Positions 52,226 through 60,332 of a stretch of DNA of 64,000 nt are shown here, piece by piece. This DNA is from Macrococcus capreoli. Lineage in GTDB: Bacteria; Bacillota; Bacilli; Staphylococcales; Staphylococcaceae. Every line of letters starts with the position of its first letter. Position 1 is the stretch's first letter. The notes beneath the pieces are model-generated. The model worked only from the letters and a program-made list of their open reading frames with translations. It ran no database searches and had not been told where the DNA came from. The stretch spans positions 62,001 through 126,000 of the forward strand of contig NZ_JAOTIS010000007.1 of assembly GCF_025628935.1 (NCBI RefSeq), read 5' to 3'. The position numbers were made by a program, and so were the translations under genes.

Positions 52226-53302
52226 TTGAAGAAAAAATTAATATTCGCGGCAACAACTGCATCAGCTGCCATGGCTGCTTATTCATATCAAGCAGAAGCT
52301 GCCGAGCATACAGTTCAACCTGGTGAATCATTATGGTTAATCGCCAACAAATATAATACTACAATTGATCAGTTAAAGTCGTTAAATCGCTTATCATCAA
52401 ATTTGATTTTTCCTTATCAAACTTTAAAAGTATCAGGTACACCAACAACAGTAAAAAAACCAGCTTCAACAAACGTCTATCGTAAACCGGTAACAACAAC
52501 TACTAGTGCGACACATACGGTACAACCGGGTGAAAGTGTATATTCTATTGCAACGAAATATAAAATGAGCATGACACAATTAATGAAATTAAATAATTTA
52601 TCAAGTTATTTAATTTTCCCTAATCAAAAGTTGAAAATTAGTGGGACAGTTACGCCTGTTAAGACAACTACAACAAACACAAGTACGAATACACAAGTGA
52701 GCAGAGCGCCACAAGCGACGACAATATCAAATGTAAAAACATATGTTGTTCGTCCTGGCGATTATTTAGCGAAGATTGCGAATCAATACGGCGTGACAGT
52801 GCAAAACATTAAAACTTGGAATAACTTAACTTCAAATGTTATTTATTCTAACCAACGTTTAATTGTTAGTGGTGGGTCAACTGCAACAGTAAGCACACCG
52901 GTTAAAACGGTTAACACAACGCCTGCAAAAGTAGCGGTAGTGCCACAAACAGCACAAACACCGATATTCTATCATTCAAATTTATATGATTACGGGCAAT
53001 GTACATGGTACGTATTTAATCGACGTGCTTCAATTGGTAAGAATATTTCTACGTATTGGTGGCATGCATATAACTGGGCAAATGGAGCACGTAATGATGG
53101 TTATACAGTAGACAGAACACCAACAGTTGGTTCTATTGCTACTACAACAGATGGACCATACGGCCACGTTGCATTCGTAGAACGTGTTAATCCAGATGGT
53201 ACAATCTTAGTTTCTGAAACGAACTACTTAACGCCAGCAGGTGTAGTAGGTTACCGTACATTAACATATGCTCAAATGAGCAGATATCAATTTATTCACT
53301 AA
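52226..53302 (+). CDS. LysM-CHAP cell wall hydrolase (Sle1/Aaa-like)
   Basis: 358-residue secreted autolysin. Signal peptide KKKLIFAATTASAAMAAYSYQAEA is followed by three LysM repeats (about residues 28-70, 95-137, 170-212: HTVQPGESLWLIANKYNTT, HTVQPGESVYSIATKYKMS and YVVRPGDYLAKIANQYGVT), with Thr/Pro-rich linkers, then a CHAP amidase domain with the catalytic Cys in YDYGQCTWYVFNRR and His in YGHVAFVERV. It splits N-acetylmuramoyl-L-alanine bonds during cell separation. A TTG start with TAGGAGG upstream. A repeat element follows directly. Confidence 0.93.
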   Translation: MKKKLIFAATTASAAMAAYSYQAEAAEHTVQPGESLWLIANKYNTTIDQLKSLNRLSSNLIFPYQTLKVSGTPTTVKKPASTNVYRKPVTTTTSATHTVQPGESVYSIATKYKMSMTQLMKLNNLSSYLIFPNQKLKISGTVTPVKTTTTNTSTNTQVSRAPQATTISNVKTYVVRPGDYLAKIANQYGVTVQNIKTWNNLTSNVIYSNQRLIVSGGSTATVSTPVKTVNTTPAKVAVVPQTAQTPIFYHSNLYDYGQCTWYVFNRRASIGKNISTYWWHAYNWANGARNDGYTVDRTPTVGSIATTTDGPYGHVAFVERVNPDGTILVSETNYLTPAGVVGYRTLTYAQMSRYQFIH

Positions 53303-53469
53303 GAGGCTGCCGACAAAGCGTTCAGTCACGAGAAAACTGGAGAAAATCCACAAGAAATCGTTCTTTGATTTCTGTGGATTTTTGAAGTTTTATAAGTGAC
53401 TGCTTTGGAGGCGCCGTTTCAAGAGGCTGCCGACAAAGTGTTCAGTCACGAGAAAACTGGAGAAAATCC
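53301..53469 (+). repeat. Structured intergenic repeat, copy 3 (tandem)
   Basis: A 49-bp sequence beginning AAGAGGCTGCCGACAAAG appears at 53301 and again at 53421, exactly 120 bases later, with one change. Between are the hairpin ATCCAC...AGAAATC-GTTCTT-TGATTTCT...GTGGAT and the complement of the outer arm (GTGACTGCTTTGG). The junction reads GGCGCCGTTTCAAGAGG, as in copy 2. Confidence 0.88.
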
Positions 53470-53472
53470 TTA

Positions 53473-53513
53473 AAACCCCGCTAAAATCATTTGTGATTTT
53501 AGCGGGGTTTTTT
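53473..53513. terminator. Bidirectional rho-independent terminator
   Basis: 17-bp perfect stem AAACCCCGCTAAAATCA with a TTTG loop and TTTTTT after it. It lies between the hydrolase gene's repeat element and the convergent nuclease gene. Confidence 0.93.
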
Positions 53514-53521
53514 ATATATTG

Positions 53522-54136
53522 CTAATTAAAGATATTCTTAATACCTTTAATTAAGCCGTCAATTGCAGCGTCTAAAATACGGTGTAATGCTTCACGTATT
53601 TGAACGCCAATATCTGTTTCATCTTGACGTTGCTGCGCCGTACTGTTGAATCCTTCACCGTCTGTATTAACATATCCTTTAATCGACCATATTTTCAAAC
53701 CTTGCTGTTTCGCTTTCTTTTGAGCGGCGAGTAGTTCGTTTAAATGATCTTTTTGTTGATAAATATAACCAACGCGGGCATAACCTTGACGCACAAGCGC
53801 TTCGTTAATCATCGTGTCACCACAATATAAATAGACTAATTCACGACCATAACGATCTTTCTTACCTTTAGTATCATACTGAATACTCATATCGCAAGTT
53901 TTCACAAGTGATTCTGTATACCGTGCGGCTTCAATCGCATACGGTTGAACAGGCGTATTTGGTTTCTTCGACTCGGGTGTATCTACGAGTAATAGACGGA
54001 CGGTCTTTTTACGATTGTTTACTTTAATCGAAAGCGTATCGCCATCAATCGCATGATCGAATGTCGCTTTCACTTTAGGCATGTCCGATTGGAACAGCGT
54101 AAAGTTTAATGTTAATGCAAGTGCTGATAATATCAA
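53522..54136 (-). CDS. Thermonuclease family protein
   Basis: 204-residue SNase-fold nuclease. A hydrophobic N-terminus (MILSALALTLNFTLF) may be a signal or anchor. Catalytic and calcium residues are in ATFDHAIDGDTLSIKV (Asp), KTVRLLLVDTPES (Arg, Asp, Glu) and KKDRYGRELVYLYCG (Arg). A C-terminal tail of about 50 residues (NTDGEGFNSTAQQRQ... LIKGIKNIFN) extends past the core fold and is amphipathic. TTG start, GAGG about 7 nt upstream. Secreted or membrane-linked nuclease likely; not orthology-checked with nuc. Confidence 0.88.
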   Translation of the reverse strand: MILSALALTLNFTLFQSDMPKVKATFDHAIDGDTLSIKVNNRKKTVRLLLVDTPESKKPNTPVQPYAIEAARYTESLVKTCDMSIQYDTKGKKDRYGRELVYLYCGDTMINEALVRQGYARVGYIYQQKDHLNELLAAQKKAKQQGLKIWSIKGYVNTDGEGFNSTAQQRQDETDIGVQIREALHRILDAAIDGLIKGIKNIFN

Positions 54137-54197
54137 ATTAAAACCTCATTTATTGAAAGATTCTTCTATTATACACAAACATACGTTCTGTTTCAAA

Positions 54198-54782
54198 TTA
54201 AGAGAAGAATATTGAAATTGCAGTATAAACGAGTAATAATGCCATCGTAATATTAAATGCACGTTCATGTTCGCTAATCCAGGCTTTCAAGACACTACCG
54301 AATATACTCCACGTTAATGTCCCTAAAAAGGCAATGAAAGTTGTGAGCAGGATTAAACTAAAGATGATTGGGAATGCATGATAATATGGTGTAACAAATG
54401 TGCCCATAATCGTAATCGAATAAAGCACACCTTTAGGATTTACGAATTGTAGAAACATACCTGTTTTCGTATTATTCCATTCATTATTAATTGATTTTGC
54501 ATTCTTTTTCGCAGGTGCGACCATCTTATATGCTAAGTACAACATATAAAGTGCACCGATTATTTTCATAAGTAATTCAACTTTCGGGAAATAACTCGCT
54601 AAAGTCGAATTTAAAAATGCGGAGATAGAGAGTAATATTAAGAAACCAAGACCAACGCCGGATACGAAACGTAATGTCTTCTTAAAACCAGATTGCGTCG
54701 CAAAGTATAGTGACATTAAATTATTTGGACCAGGTGTAAAACTTGCAATAATAGCGTAAACAACTAAATTCAGTAAATGCAT
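54198..54782 (-). CDS. LysE/RhtB family amino acid exporter
   Basis: 194-residue exporter with six hydrophobic segments. The N-terminal MHLLNLVVYAIIASFTPGPNNLMSLYFATQSGFKKTLRF is the LysE family block (TPGPNN). NPKGVLYSITIMGTFV is the second signature. Substrate could be an amino acid or related metabolite. The start at 54782 has GAGGA upstream. It is divergent from an XRE-cupin regulator with a palindrome in the gap, a common regulator-transporter pairing. Confidence 0.88.
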   Translation of the reverse strand: MHLLNLVVYAIIASFTPGPNNLMSLYFATQSGFKKTLRFVSGVGLGFLILLSISAFLNSTLASYFPKVELLMKIIGALYMLYLAYKMVAPAKKNAKSINNEWNNTKTGMFLQFVNPKGVLYSITIMGTFVTPYYHAFPIIFSLILLTTFIAFLGTLTWSIFGSVLKAWISEHERAFNITMALLLVYTAISIFFS

Positions 54783-54803
54783 CGTACTTTTCCTCTTTTC
54801 TAG

Positions 54804-54827
54804 TATAAAGGAATGATGTCCTTTATA
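54804..54827. promoter_or_regulatory. 24-bp palindrome, likely operator of lysE
   Basis: TATAAAGGA-ATGATG-TCCTTTATA is a perfect 9-bp inverted repeat, between the lysE start and its promoter. It could be the target of the divergent XRE-cupin regulator. Confidence 0.6.
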
Positions 54828-54837
54828 ACGTATTTTC

Positions 54838-54871
54838 TTTATATTGTACATTCTGTTCGTTATAATGTAAA
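54838..54871. promoter_or_regulatory. Overlapping divergent promoters, lysE and regulator
   Basis: Plus strand: -35 TTTATA (54838-54843), 17-base spacer, -10 TATAAT (54861-54866). Minus strand: -35 TTTACA (54866-54871), 17-base spacer, -10 TACAAT (54843-54848). The two promoters interlock, so one could block the other. Confidence 0.6.
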
Positions 54872-54903
54872 TAGAGAAAAATAAATAAAAGAAGGTGAAA
54901 GTT

Positions 54904-55467
54904 GTGAAAGAAATTCATGATATTGTTGCATATAACTTGAAGTTATATCGTAAAGATAATGGTTTAACGTTAGATAATGTGTCACGTCGTACAGGTGTTT
55001 CAAAAACGATGCTTTCTCAAATAGAACGTGGTGATTCTATACCGTCGATTACAACGGTGTGGAAGATTGCGAATGGATTAAAGATTAGCTTTTCGGCATT
55101 GATTAAATCTCCGGATCAAAAAATTGATATTAAGAAAAAAACAGAGTTAATGGAAATGACCGGGGATGACGGGCGTTATCGTATTTATCCGTATTATCCT
55201 TTCGAAAGTGGTCATCAGTTTGAAATGTATCAGTTTGAGATTGATCCGGGTGGGGTCTTTTCCGCTGAAGCGCACCAGGCAGGAACAGAAGAATATATTA
55301 TGATTTATCAAGGGATGCTCAATTTGAAAGTTCAAAATGAAGACTATCAAATTGAACAGGATATGGCGATTCGTTTTGATGCAGATGTGCCACATGTGTA
55401 TTCCAATATTGGTGATGGTATAGTGAAAGGGACAATGACGATTTATTATCCGGAGCAAATGCTATGA
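54904..55467 (+). CDS. XRE-type regulator with cupin domain
   Basis: 187-residue regulator. The N-terminal HTH_3 domain (YNLKLYRKDNGLTLDNVSRRTGVSKTMLSQIERGDSIPSITTVWKIANGL) binds DNA; the C-terminal cupin (FESGHQFEMYQFEIDPGGVFSAEAHQAGTEEYIMIYQGMLNLKVQNEDYQI) likely binds an effector. PuuR/SutR-like. The GTG at 54904 is 5 nt after GGTGA. It overlaps the yeiH start by 4 bases, so it may regulate yeiH as well as lysE. Confidence 0.9.
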   Translation: MKEIHDIVAYNLKLYRKDNGLTLDNVSRRTGVSKTMLSQIERGDSIPSITTVWKIANGLKISFSALIKSPDQKIDIKKKTELMEMTGDDGRYRIYPYYPFESGHQFEMYQFEIDPGGVFSAEAHQAGTEEYIMIYQGMLNLKVQNEDYQIEQDMAIRFDADVPHVYSNIGDGIVKGTMTIYYPEQML

Positions 55468-56435
55468 AACGCTACGGTATCCTCTTATGTATAGGTATTG
55501 CGTGTATTGCGACGATTTTGGGTCATTTTATTCCGATTATCGGAGGCATTATATTCAGTATTATTTTAGGGATTATCATCAATAATACAACGCGTGTATC
55601 AAATACATTTCAGCCAGGTATTAAGTATGCATCGAAGAAAGTATTACAATACGCGATTATTGTGATGGGATTTACGCTAAACTTACGCATTGTAGCAGCA
55701 ATGGGCATGTCGTCACTTCCGATTACATTGATTACGATTACTGCAGCATTGTTATCGAGTGTATTGCTCGGGAAATTATTGAATATTAGTGAGAATATAA
55801 GAACATTGATAGGCGTGGGGACAGCGATATGTGGTGGATCAGCGATTGCAGCAGCAAGTCCGATTATTGATGCGAAAGATGATGAAATTGCGTTTTCATT
55901 ATCTACAATCTTTCTGTTTAATATTATTGCAGTGTTTTTGTTTCCGGTGCTCGGTCATTCGATTGGACTGAGTGATGTTGGATTTGGACACTTTGCGGGG
56001 ACTGCAATTAATGATACGAGTAGTGTTGTCGCAGCGGGTTATGCTTATTCAGAATCAGCTGGAGATACGGCGACGATTGTGAAACTAGTAAGAGCGCTGA
56101 TGATTATCCCGGTTTGTTTATTGCTTGTCGCTCTGCAAATGAGACGTAAACAACAAACGGAGTTTCGATTCAAGAAAGTGTTTCCCTGGTTTATATTATA
56201 TTTCTTTATTGCGAGTGTTATTGCTACAGCGATGAATTTACCAGAGGCGATTGTGGGGTATATTAAGATTATATCGACATTGATGATTAGTATCGCAATG
56301 GCAGGTATTGGTTTGTCGGTAGATATTAAGAAATTTCTGGCGATTGGTATGAAACCTGTATTGCTCGGTGCGAGCGTCTGGTGTGTAGTGGCTGTGACAA
56401 GTTTAATGATGCAGTGGATATTGAATATTTGGTAG
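55464..56435 (+). CDS. YeiH/YadS family membrane protein (UPF0324)
   Basis: 323-residue membrane protein with about 10 helices, family UPF0324/COG2855 (YeiH). TAICGGSAIAAASPIIDAKDDEIAFSLSTIFLFN is the signature loop and GHFAGTAINDTSSVVAAGYAYSE a second. It has been proposed as a sulfate or related exporter; this is weakly supported in general. It overlaps the XRE-cupin gene stop (ATGA) and is followed by a 25-residue frame. Confidence 0.9.
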   Translation: MKRYGILLCIGIACIATILGHFIPIIGGIIFSIILGIIINNTTRVSNTFQPGIKYASKKVLQYAIIVMGFTLNLRIVAAMGMSSLPITLITITAALLSSVLLGKLLNISENIRTLIGVGTAICGGSAIAAASPIIDAKDDEIAFSLSTIFLFNIIAVFLFPVLGHSIGLSDVGFGHFAGTAINDTSSVVAAGYAYSESAGDTATIVKLVRALMIIPVCLLLVALQMRRKQQTEFRFKKVFPWFILYFFIASVIATAMNLPEAIVGYIKIISTLMISIAMAGIGLSVDIKKFLAIGMKPVLLGASVWCVVAVTSLMMQWILNIW

Positions 56436-56446
56436 GAGTGATGCAG

Positions 56447-56524
56447 ATGATTAAGAAAGTAATATTATCATTTATTGTAGGGATGGTTGCGATGTGTTTA
56501 CGCAGCGATAAAAAGGCGGAGTAA
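56447..56524 (+). CDS. 25-residue hydrophobic peptide frame after yeiH
   Basis: An ATG at 56447 with GGAG 8 nt upstream opens MIKKVILSFIVGMVAMCLRSDKKAE and stops at 56524. One hydrophobic stretch with a basic N-terminus and a charged tail. It lies 11 bases after the yeiH stop. Translation is plausible from the ribosome site, but at this length a chance frame cannot be excluded. Confidence 0.4.
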   Translation: MIKKVILSFIVGMVAMCLRSDKKAE

Positions 56525-56554
56525 TATAAATTTTGGATTGATAACGGTAAAACA

Positions 56555-56610
56555 AAAGCCGAACAAAGATAATTTAGTAAATGAATTGTCTTTGTTCGGC
56601 TTTGATTATT
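56555..56610. terminator. Bidirectional rho-independent terminator
   Basis: 15-bp perfect stem AAAGCCGAACAAAGA / TCTTTGTTCGGCTTT with a 19-base loop between yeiH and the convergent MFS gene. Confidence 0.87.
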
Positions 56611-56624
56611 TTTTTAATGATATA

Positions 56625-58115
56625 TCATTTTGAATCAATAATTTTAACTTTCTTCGCAACAATTCTGCGTCCTTTTCCGAGCGTCATTTGAATGATAGAT
56701 GCGATAAGCATAATAATGTTAAAGGCGATCATGATATGAAAGACATGATGCACAGTATTGATCGCAGCAAGATACATCATCTTCATTGCTTCTTCTTTAG
56801 AATGTGCATGAACAGGTATTTGTCGCTGTAAATCCTGGCTAATAAACCAGGCAATAGCTGCCACTAAAATAGCACCCATATAATTTCTGATAGTATGCAT
56901 CGTATTAGAACGGTGGCTCGCTTTATCTAGTGGTCCATCTAATAAAGTGGCCATTGCACCACCAACTAAAGTAATCGAAATACCAAATCCTAATAAAAAT
57001 GCGTGTATATATAATGATTCTTTACTTACATCAACACCTATGATTCTCCAATGAATACTTACATATAAAATTGCAGATGAACCAATTACACCTAATACTC
57101 CAGCCCCAACAGCACTATAGGTTAGCATTTTTATCGCACCTGATAAAATGACACCAAATAGGAAGAAAATATAGAAGTATAAAACATCGTGTGGCTGCAT
57201 TCTTAATATTCTTAGAAGAAAAATATTAATACCAGCTAATGCTATGACGAGTGTTAAATGAGATGAAATTGCCATAATCGCACCGATCATTGGTTTTTTC
57301 TCATATAAAGTATGGAAGTGAACGATAGGGTGTTCTGATTTTAAATTAAAAATGACAAATAAAATAAATGAGATTAAAGAAAGTACCGCACCTGTTATGA
57401 ACCATGCGTTACTCATACCATAAATAGGTAGAATTGCGCATGAAGTTGCTAATATTACGGCGAAAATAGTGAGTGCAACAACTTCTTTTGTATCATATGG
57501 ATGATGCTTTGTTTCAATATGGTGATCATCTTTGAAAGCAACAGATGCAATGAGTATACACAATATTGCAGAAGCAATATTTACATAGTATAGCCATCGC
57601 CATTCTTCAGTTTCAATAGAGTAACTCCCGGAAACACCACCTAATGCGTTAGCACCAAATAAGCCAACGATGACCATAAATAAAAAGACATTTTTATATT
57701 TAGCAGGAAAGACATGATAAGCTTGGGGTAATGTAGTGAAAAATAAAACGCCCGTACTTAAACCTTGTATTGTTTTACCAATTGTAAGTATATAGATGTT
57801 ATTTGTAGATGCGCAAAATATTGAAGCGATTAAAAATATAGCAGTAAATAAAATATAATTTTTCTTGAAACTGAGACGATGTGTAAAAATATGTCCGAAT
57901 GGAATGCCGAATGCAAATGCGAAGTTAGTTAAAACTGCAGGTATAATTAAATATTTAGAATCTAAATCAAAAGTTGATTGAATTAATCCTTGGTTAAGAC
58001 TATAAGATATATTCGTAAAGTATTGGGAGCCTATCCCGAAAATAGTTATTACAGATAAAATGAATATTTCCCATGAGCGTAACGTTTTATATTTCAATGA
58101 ATTCAATTTATTCAT
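56625..58115 (-). CDS. MFS drug-type transporter (DHA2 / 14-TM)
   Basis: 496-residue major facilitator with 14 likely helices. GIPFGHIFTHRLSFKKNYILF is the A-motif-like loop 2-3, and the long C-terminal half (ITLVGGAMATLLDGPLDKASHRSNTMHTIRNYMGAILVAAIAWF) matches DHA2 exporters. Its start overlaps the stop of the tetR gene by 4 bases, so the pair is one transcript under a palindromic operator. It probably exports a toxic compound; the substrate is unknown. Confidence 0.87.
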   Translation of the reverse strand: MNKLNSLKYKTLRSWEIFILSVITIFGIGSQYFTNISYSLNQGLIQSTFDLDSKYLIIPAVLTNFAFAFGIPFGHIFTHRLSFKKNYILFTAIFLIASIFCASTNNIYILTIGKTIQGLSTGVLFFTTLPQAYHVFPAKYKNVFLFMVIVGLFGANALGGVSGSYSIETEEWRWLYYVNIASAILCILIASVAFKDDHHIETKHHPYDTKEVVALTIFAVILATSCAILPIYGMSNAWFITGAVLSLISFILFVIFNLKSEHPIVHFHTLYEKKPMIGAIMAISSHLTLVIALAGINIFLLRILRMQPHDVLYFYIFFLFGVILSGAIKMLTYSAVGAGVLGVIGSSAILYVSIHWRIIGVDVSKESLYIHAFLLGFGISITLVGGAMATLLDGPLDKASHRSNTMHTIRNYMGAILVAAIAWFISQDLQRQIPVHAHSKEEAMKMMYLAAINTVHHVFHIMIAFNIIMLIASIIQMTLGKGRRIVAKKVKIIDSK

Positions 58116-58669
58116 CCTTTCATAATATTTTTTGTAAGTGGTCCATATAATTTTAATAAATTGTCTTTAAAGTGTATTAATGAATTTTTACGATAATAAA
58201 TTTGATGCTGAAAGCTACGAGTTGTTAATGCATTAAGTAGCATGTCAGTAATGAATACAGCGTTAGGGTGTTCTTTGAACAGTACTTCAAATGATTGATA
58301 GAGTTTTTTATAGTGCGATGTTGCTTTGAATAAATATTTCATCTCGTGTTGTTCGATACATAAATGTAAAGCTTCATTATCATATTTGAATTTCAGCAAA
58401 GCATTTAACATTTTATCAAGTTTATCGTAATTAGATTGTTCTGTTGCTAATATATCGTCGAAATCATCAAATAATTGGTTGAAATCGTCTTCCAGCAAGT
58501 GAAAGCATAATACCCCTTTATCAGCAAAATGACGATACAATGTCCCCGGACCAATATTTAATGATTTGGCGATTTGCTGCATACTTACGTGTTCAACACC
58601 ATGCGTTGCAAATAACTTTGCAGCATGTTGTTTAATCATGATGTAATTTTCTTTCGCATCTTGTCTCAT
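58112..58669 (-). CDS. TetR family regulator
   Basis: 185-residue repressor. The N-terminal HTH (IKQHAAKLFATHGVEHVSMQQIAKSLNIGPGTLYRHFADKGVL) is standard TetR; the C-terminal ligand domain is unspecific. The start codon is preceded by AAAGGAG. The gene heads the MFS transcript, and a 22-bp palindrome lies just before it, so autoregulation and control of the exporter are likely. Confidence 0.93.
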   Translation of the reverse strand: MRQDAKENYIMIKQHAAKLFATHGVEHVSMQQIAKSLNIGPGTLYRHFADKGVLCFHLLEDDFNQLFDDFDDILATEQSNYDKLDKMLNALLKFKYDNEALHLCIEQHEMKYLFKATSHYKKLYQSFEVLFKEHPNAVFITDMLLNALTTRSFQHQIYYRKNSLIHFKDNLLKLYGPLTKNIMKG

Positions 58670-58686
58670 CTATATCTCCTTTCTAT

Positions 58687-58744
58687 TAAACGGAGAGTGT
58701 TCCGTTTACTGTACGATTATATACCTTGTGTAACAAATATACAA
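58687..58744 (-). promoter_or_regulatory. tetR-MFS promoter with operator palindrome
   Basis: On the minus strand: -35 TTGTAT (58739-58744), 17-base spacer, -10 TATAAT (58716-58721). Immediately after it lies TAAACGGA-6-TCCGTTTA (58687-58708), an 8-bp perfect inverted repeat placed to block transcription when TetR is bound. Confidence 0.82.
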
Positions 58745-58774
58745 GACACAATCTTTATTTTGATGGGTCTATAG

Positions 58775-58803
58775 TTGTGAAACGGCTATGTCTCGCCTAT
58801 AAT
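58775..58803 (+). promoter_or_regulatory. SigA-type promoter of gtfA-gtfB
   Basis: -35 TTGTGA (58775-58780), 17-base spacer, -10 TATAAT (58798-58803), 35 bases before the TTG start of gtfA. Confidence 0.75.
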
Positions 58804-58838
58804 AAGGTTTAAATCAAGTAAGTTTAGGGGTGTAACGA

Positions 58839-60332
58839 TTGACCATATATAATATCAACTTAGGAATCGGCTGGGCGAGTAGTGGTGTAGAGTATGCGCA
58901 AGTGTATCGAGCTGCATTATTACGCAATCTGAATGAAAAGATTAAATTTGTCTTTTTAGACTTTATTAATTCTGAGAATATCCAGACCTATACTGAAAAT
59001 ATAGGTTTTAAAGATGATGAAATCATCTGGCTATATCAATATTTTACGGATATTAAGATTGCACCGACGTCATACACGATAGCGGACGTTTGTCGTACGC
59101 TGAATATTACGCAGCCAAAGACGTTACAAAGCGGAAAAGTAAAGACGATATATTTAGAAGGCGACCATACATTTTTAAGATGTTTCTTAAAGGACGAAGC
59201 ACAGAACATCGTTGATCGCGTTGAATATGTCGTGAACCAGAAAGTGATCAGAAAAGATTTTTATTCATATACAAAGATTTGTTCGGAGTACTACGCACCT
59301 CATAATGGGGCGAAATTATATATGCGTCAATTTTATAACGAAGATGGTTCAGTGGCATATCGAGAGCACATCGATAAAGAAGAAAGTATGTTTGAGATTG
59401 GAGGTAACAAGTTTTATTCTAAACAGGAATTTGTCGCCTATTTCATGCAATGTTTAAATTTAACAGCACAAGACATTGTCATATTAGACCGTGGTAAAGG
59501 TGTTGCACAGTCAATTATTCAAAATAGCGGCGCAGCGAAATTAGGTGTCGTTGTACACGCGGAACACTTTAGTGAGAATAACACGACAGACGACGTTATA
59601 TTATGGAACAACTATTATGAATATCAATTTATGAATCATGATAAAGTTGATTTCTTCATCACAGCAACAGAACGCCAAAAGCAAAAACTCGCAGCGCAAT
59701 TTAAAAAATATTTAAATGCTGAACCTCAAATTTATACAATTCCTGTCGGTAGTTTAAAGACATTAAAGCAGGCAACGCACCGTAAACCTCATAGTTTAAT
59801 CACAGCGTCGCGCCTCGCGAAAGAAAAGCATCTCGATTGGCTCGTACTTGCTGTTGTGAAAGCGAAACAAACGATTCAAGATTTAACGTTTGATATATAC
59901 GGAGAAGGGTCTCAACGCCAAATGTTGAATCAATTAATTGTGAAGCATGGCGCTACGGACTATATCAAGTTAAAAGGTCATGTACATTTAGAAGACGTGT
60001 ATGCACAATACGATGCGTTTATCTCTGGATCTACAAGTGAAGGATTCGGGTTAACGTTAATGGAAGCGGTAGGATCTGGTCTTGGTATGATTGGATTAGA
60101 TGTGGAATATGGGAATACGACATTTATTCATCATTTGAAGAATGGTGTGCGCATTGACTATCATGAAGAAAGTTCAGATATTGTTATTGATCAATTGAGC
60201 AAAGCAATCATTACGTTGTTTACTGAGCAGATGGATTATGCAAACCATTCTTACGAAATTGCACAAGCTTTTCTTTCAGAAGTGACTGAACAGAAATGGT
60301 TTAACCTCATTAAGGAGGTCCGACATGATTAA
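58839..60332 (+). CDS. gtfA: GtfA-like glycosyltransferase (Ser-rich adhesin O-GlcNAc type)
   Basis: 497-residue GT4 glycosyltransferase. The N-terminal MTIYNINLGIGWASSGVEYAQVYRAALLR is the hallmark of GtfA/Gtf1 enzymes that add GlcNAc to serine-rich repeat adhesins. The C-terminal Rossmann domain has TASRLAKEKHLDWLVLAVVKAK, FDIYGEGSQRQML and the E-x7-E in TSEGFGLTLMEAVGSG. It needs the partner GtfB, and the stop overlaps the next gene's start. TTG start after AGGGGTG. No secA2, secY2 or adhesin gene is adjacent. Confidence 0.9.
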   Translation: MTIYNINLGIGWASSGVEYAQVYRAALLRNLNEKIKFVFLDFINSENIQTYTENIGFKDDEIIWLYQYFTDIKIAPTSYTIADVCRTLNITQPKTLQSGKVKTIYLEGDHTFLRCFLKDEAQNIVDRVEYVVNQKVIRKDFYSYTKICSEYYAPHNGAKLYMRQFYNEDGSVAYREHIDKEESMFEIGGNKFYSKQEFVAYFMQCLNLTAQDIVILDRGKGVAQSIIQNSGAAKLGVVVHAEHFSENNTTDDVILWNNYYEYQFMNHDKVDFFITATERQKQKLAAQFKKYLNAEPQIYTIPVGSLKTLKQATHRKPHSLITASRLAKEKHLDWLVLAVVKAKQTIQDLTFDIYGEGSQRQMLNQLIVKHGATDYIKLKGHVHLEDVYAQYDAFISGSTSEGFGLTLMEAVGSGLGMIGLDVEYGNTTFIHHLKNGVRIDYHEESSDIVIDQLSKAIITLFTEQMDYANHSYEIAQAFLSEVTEQKWFNLIKEVRHD

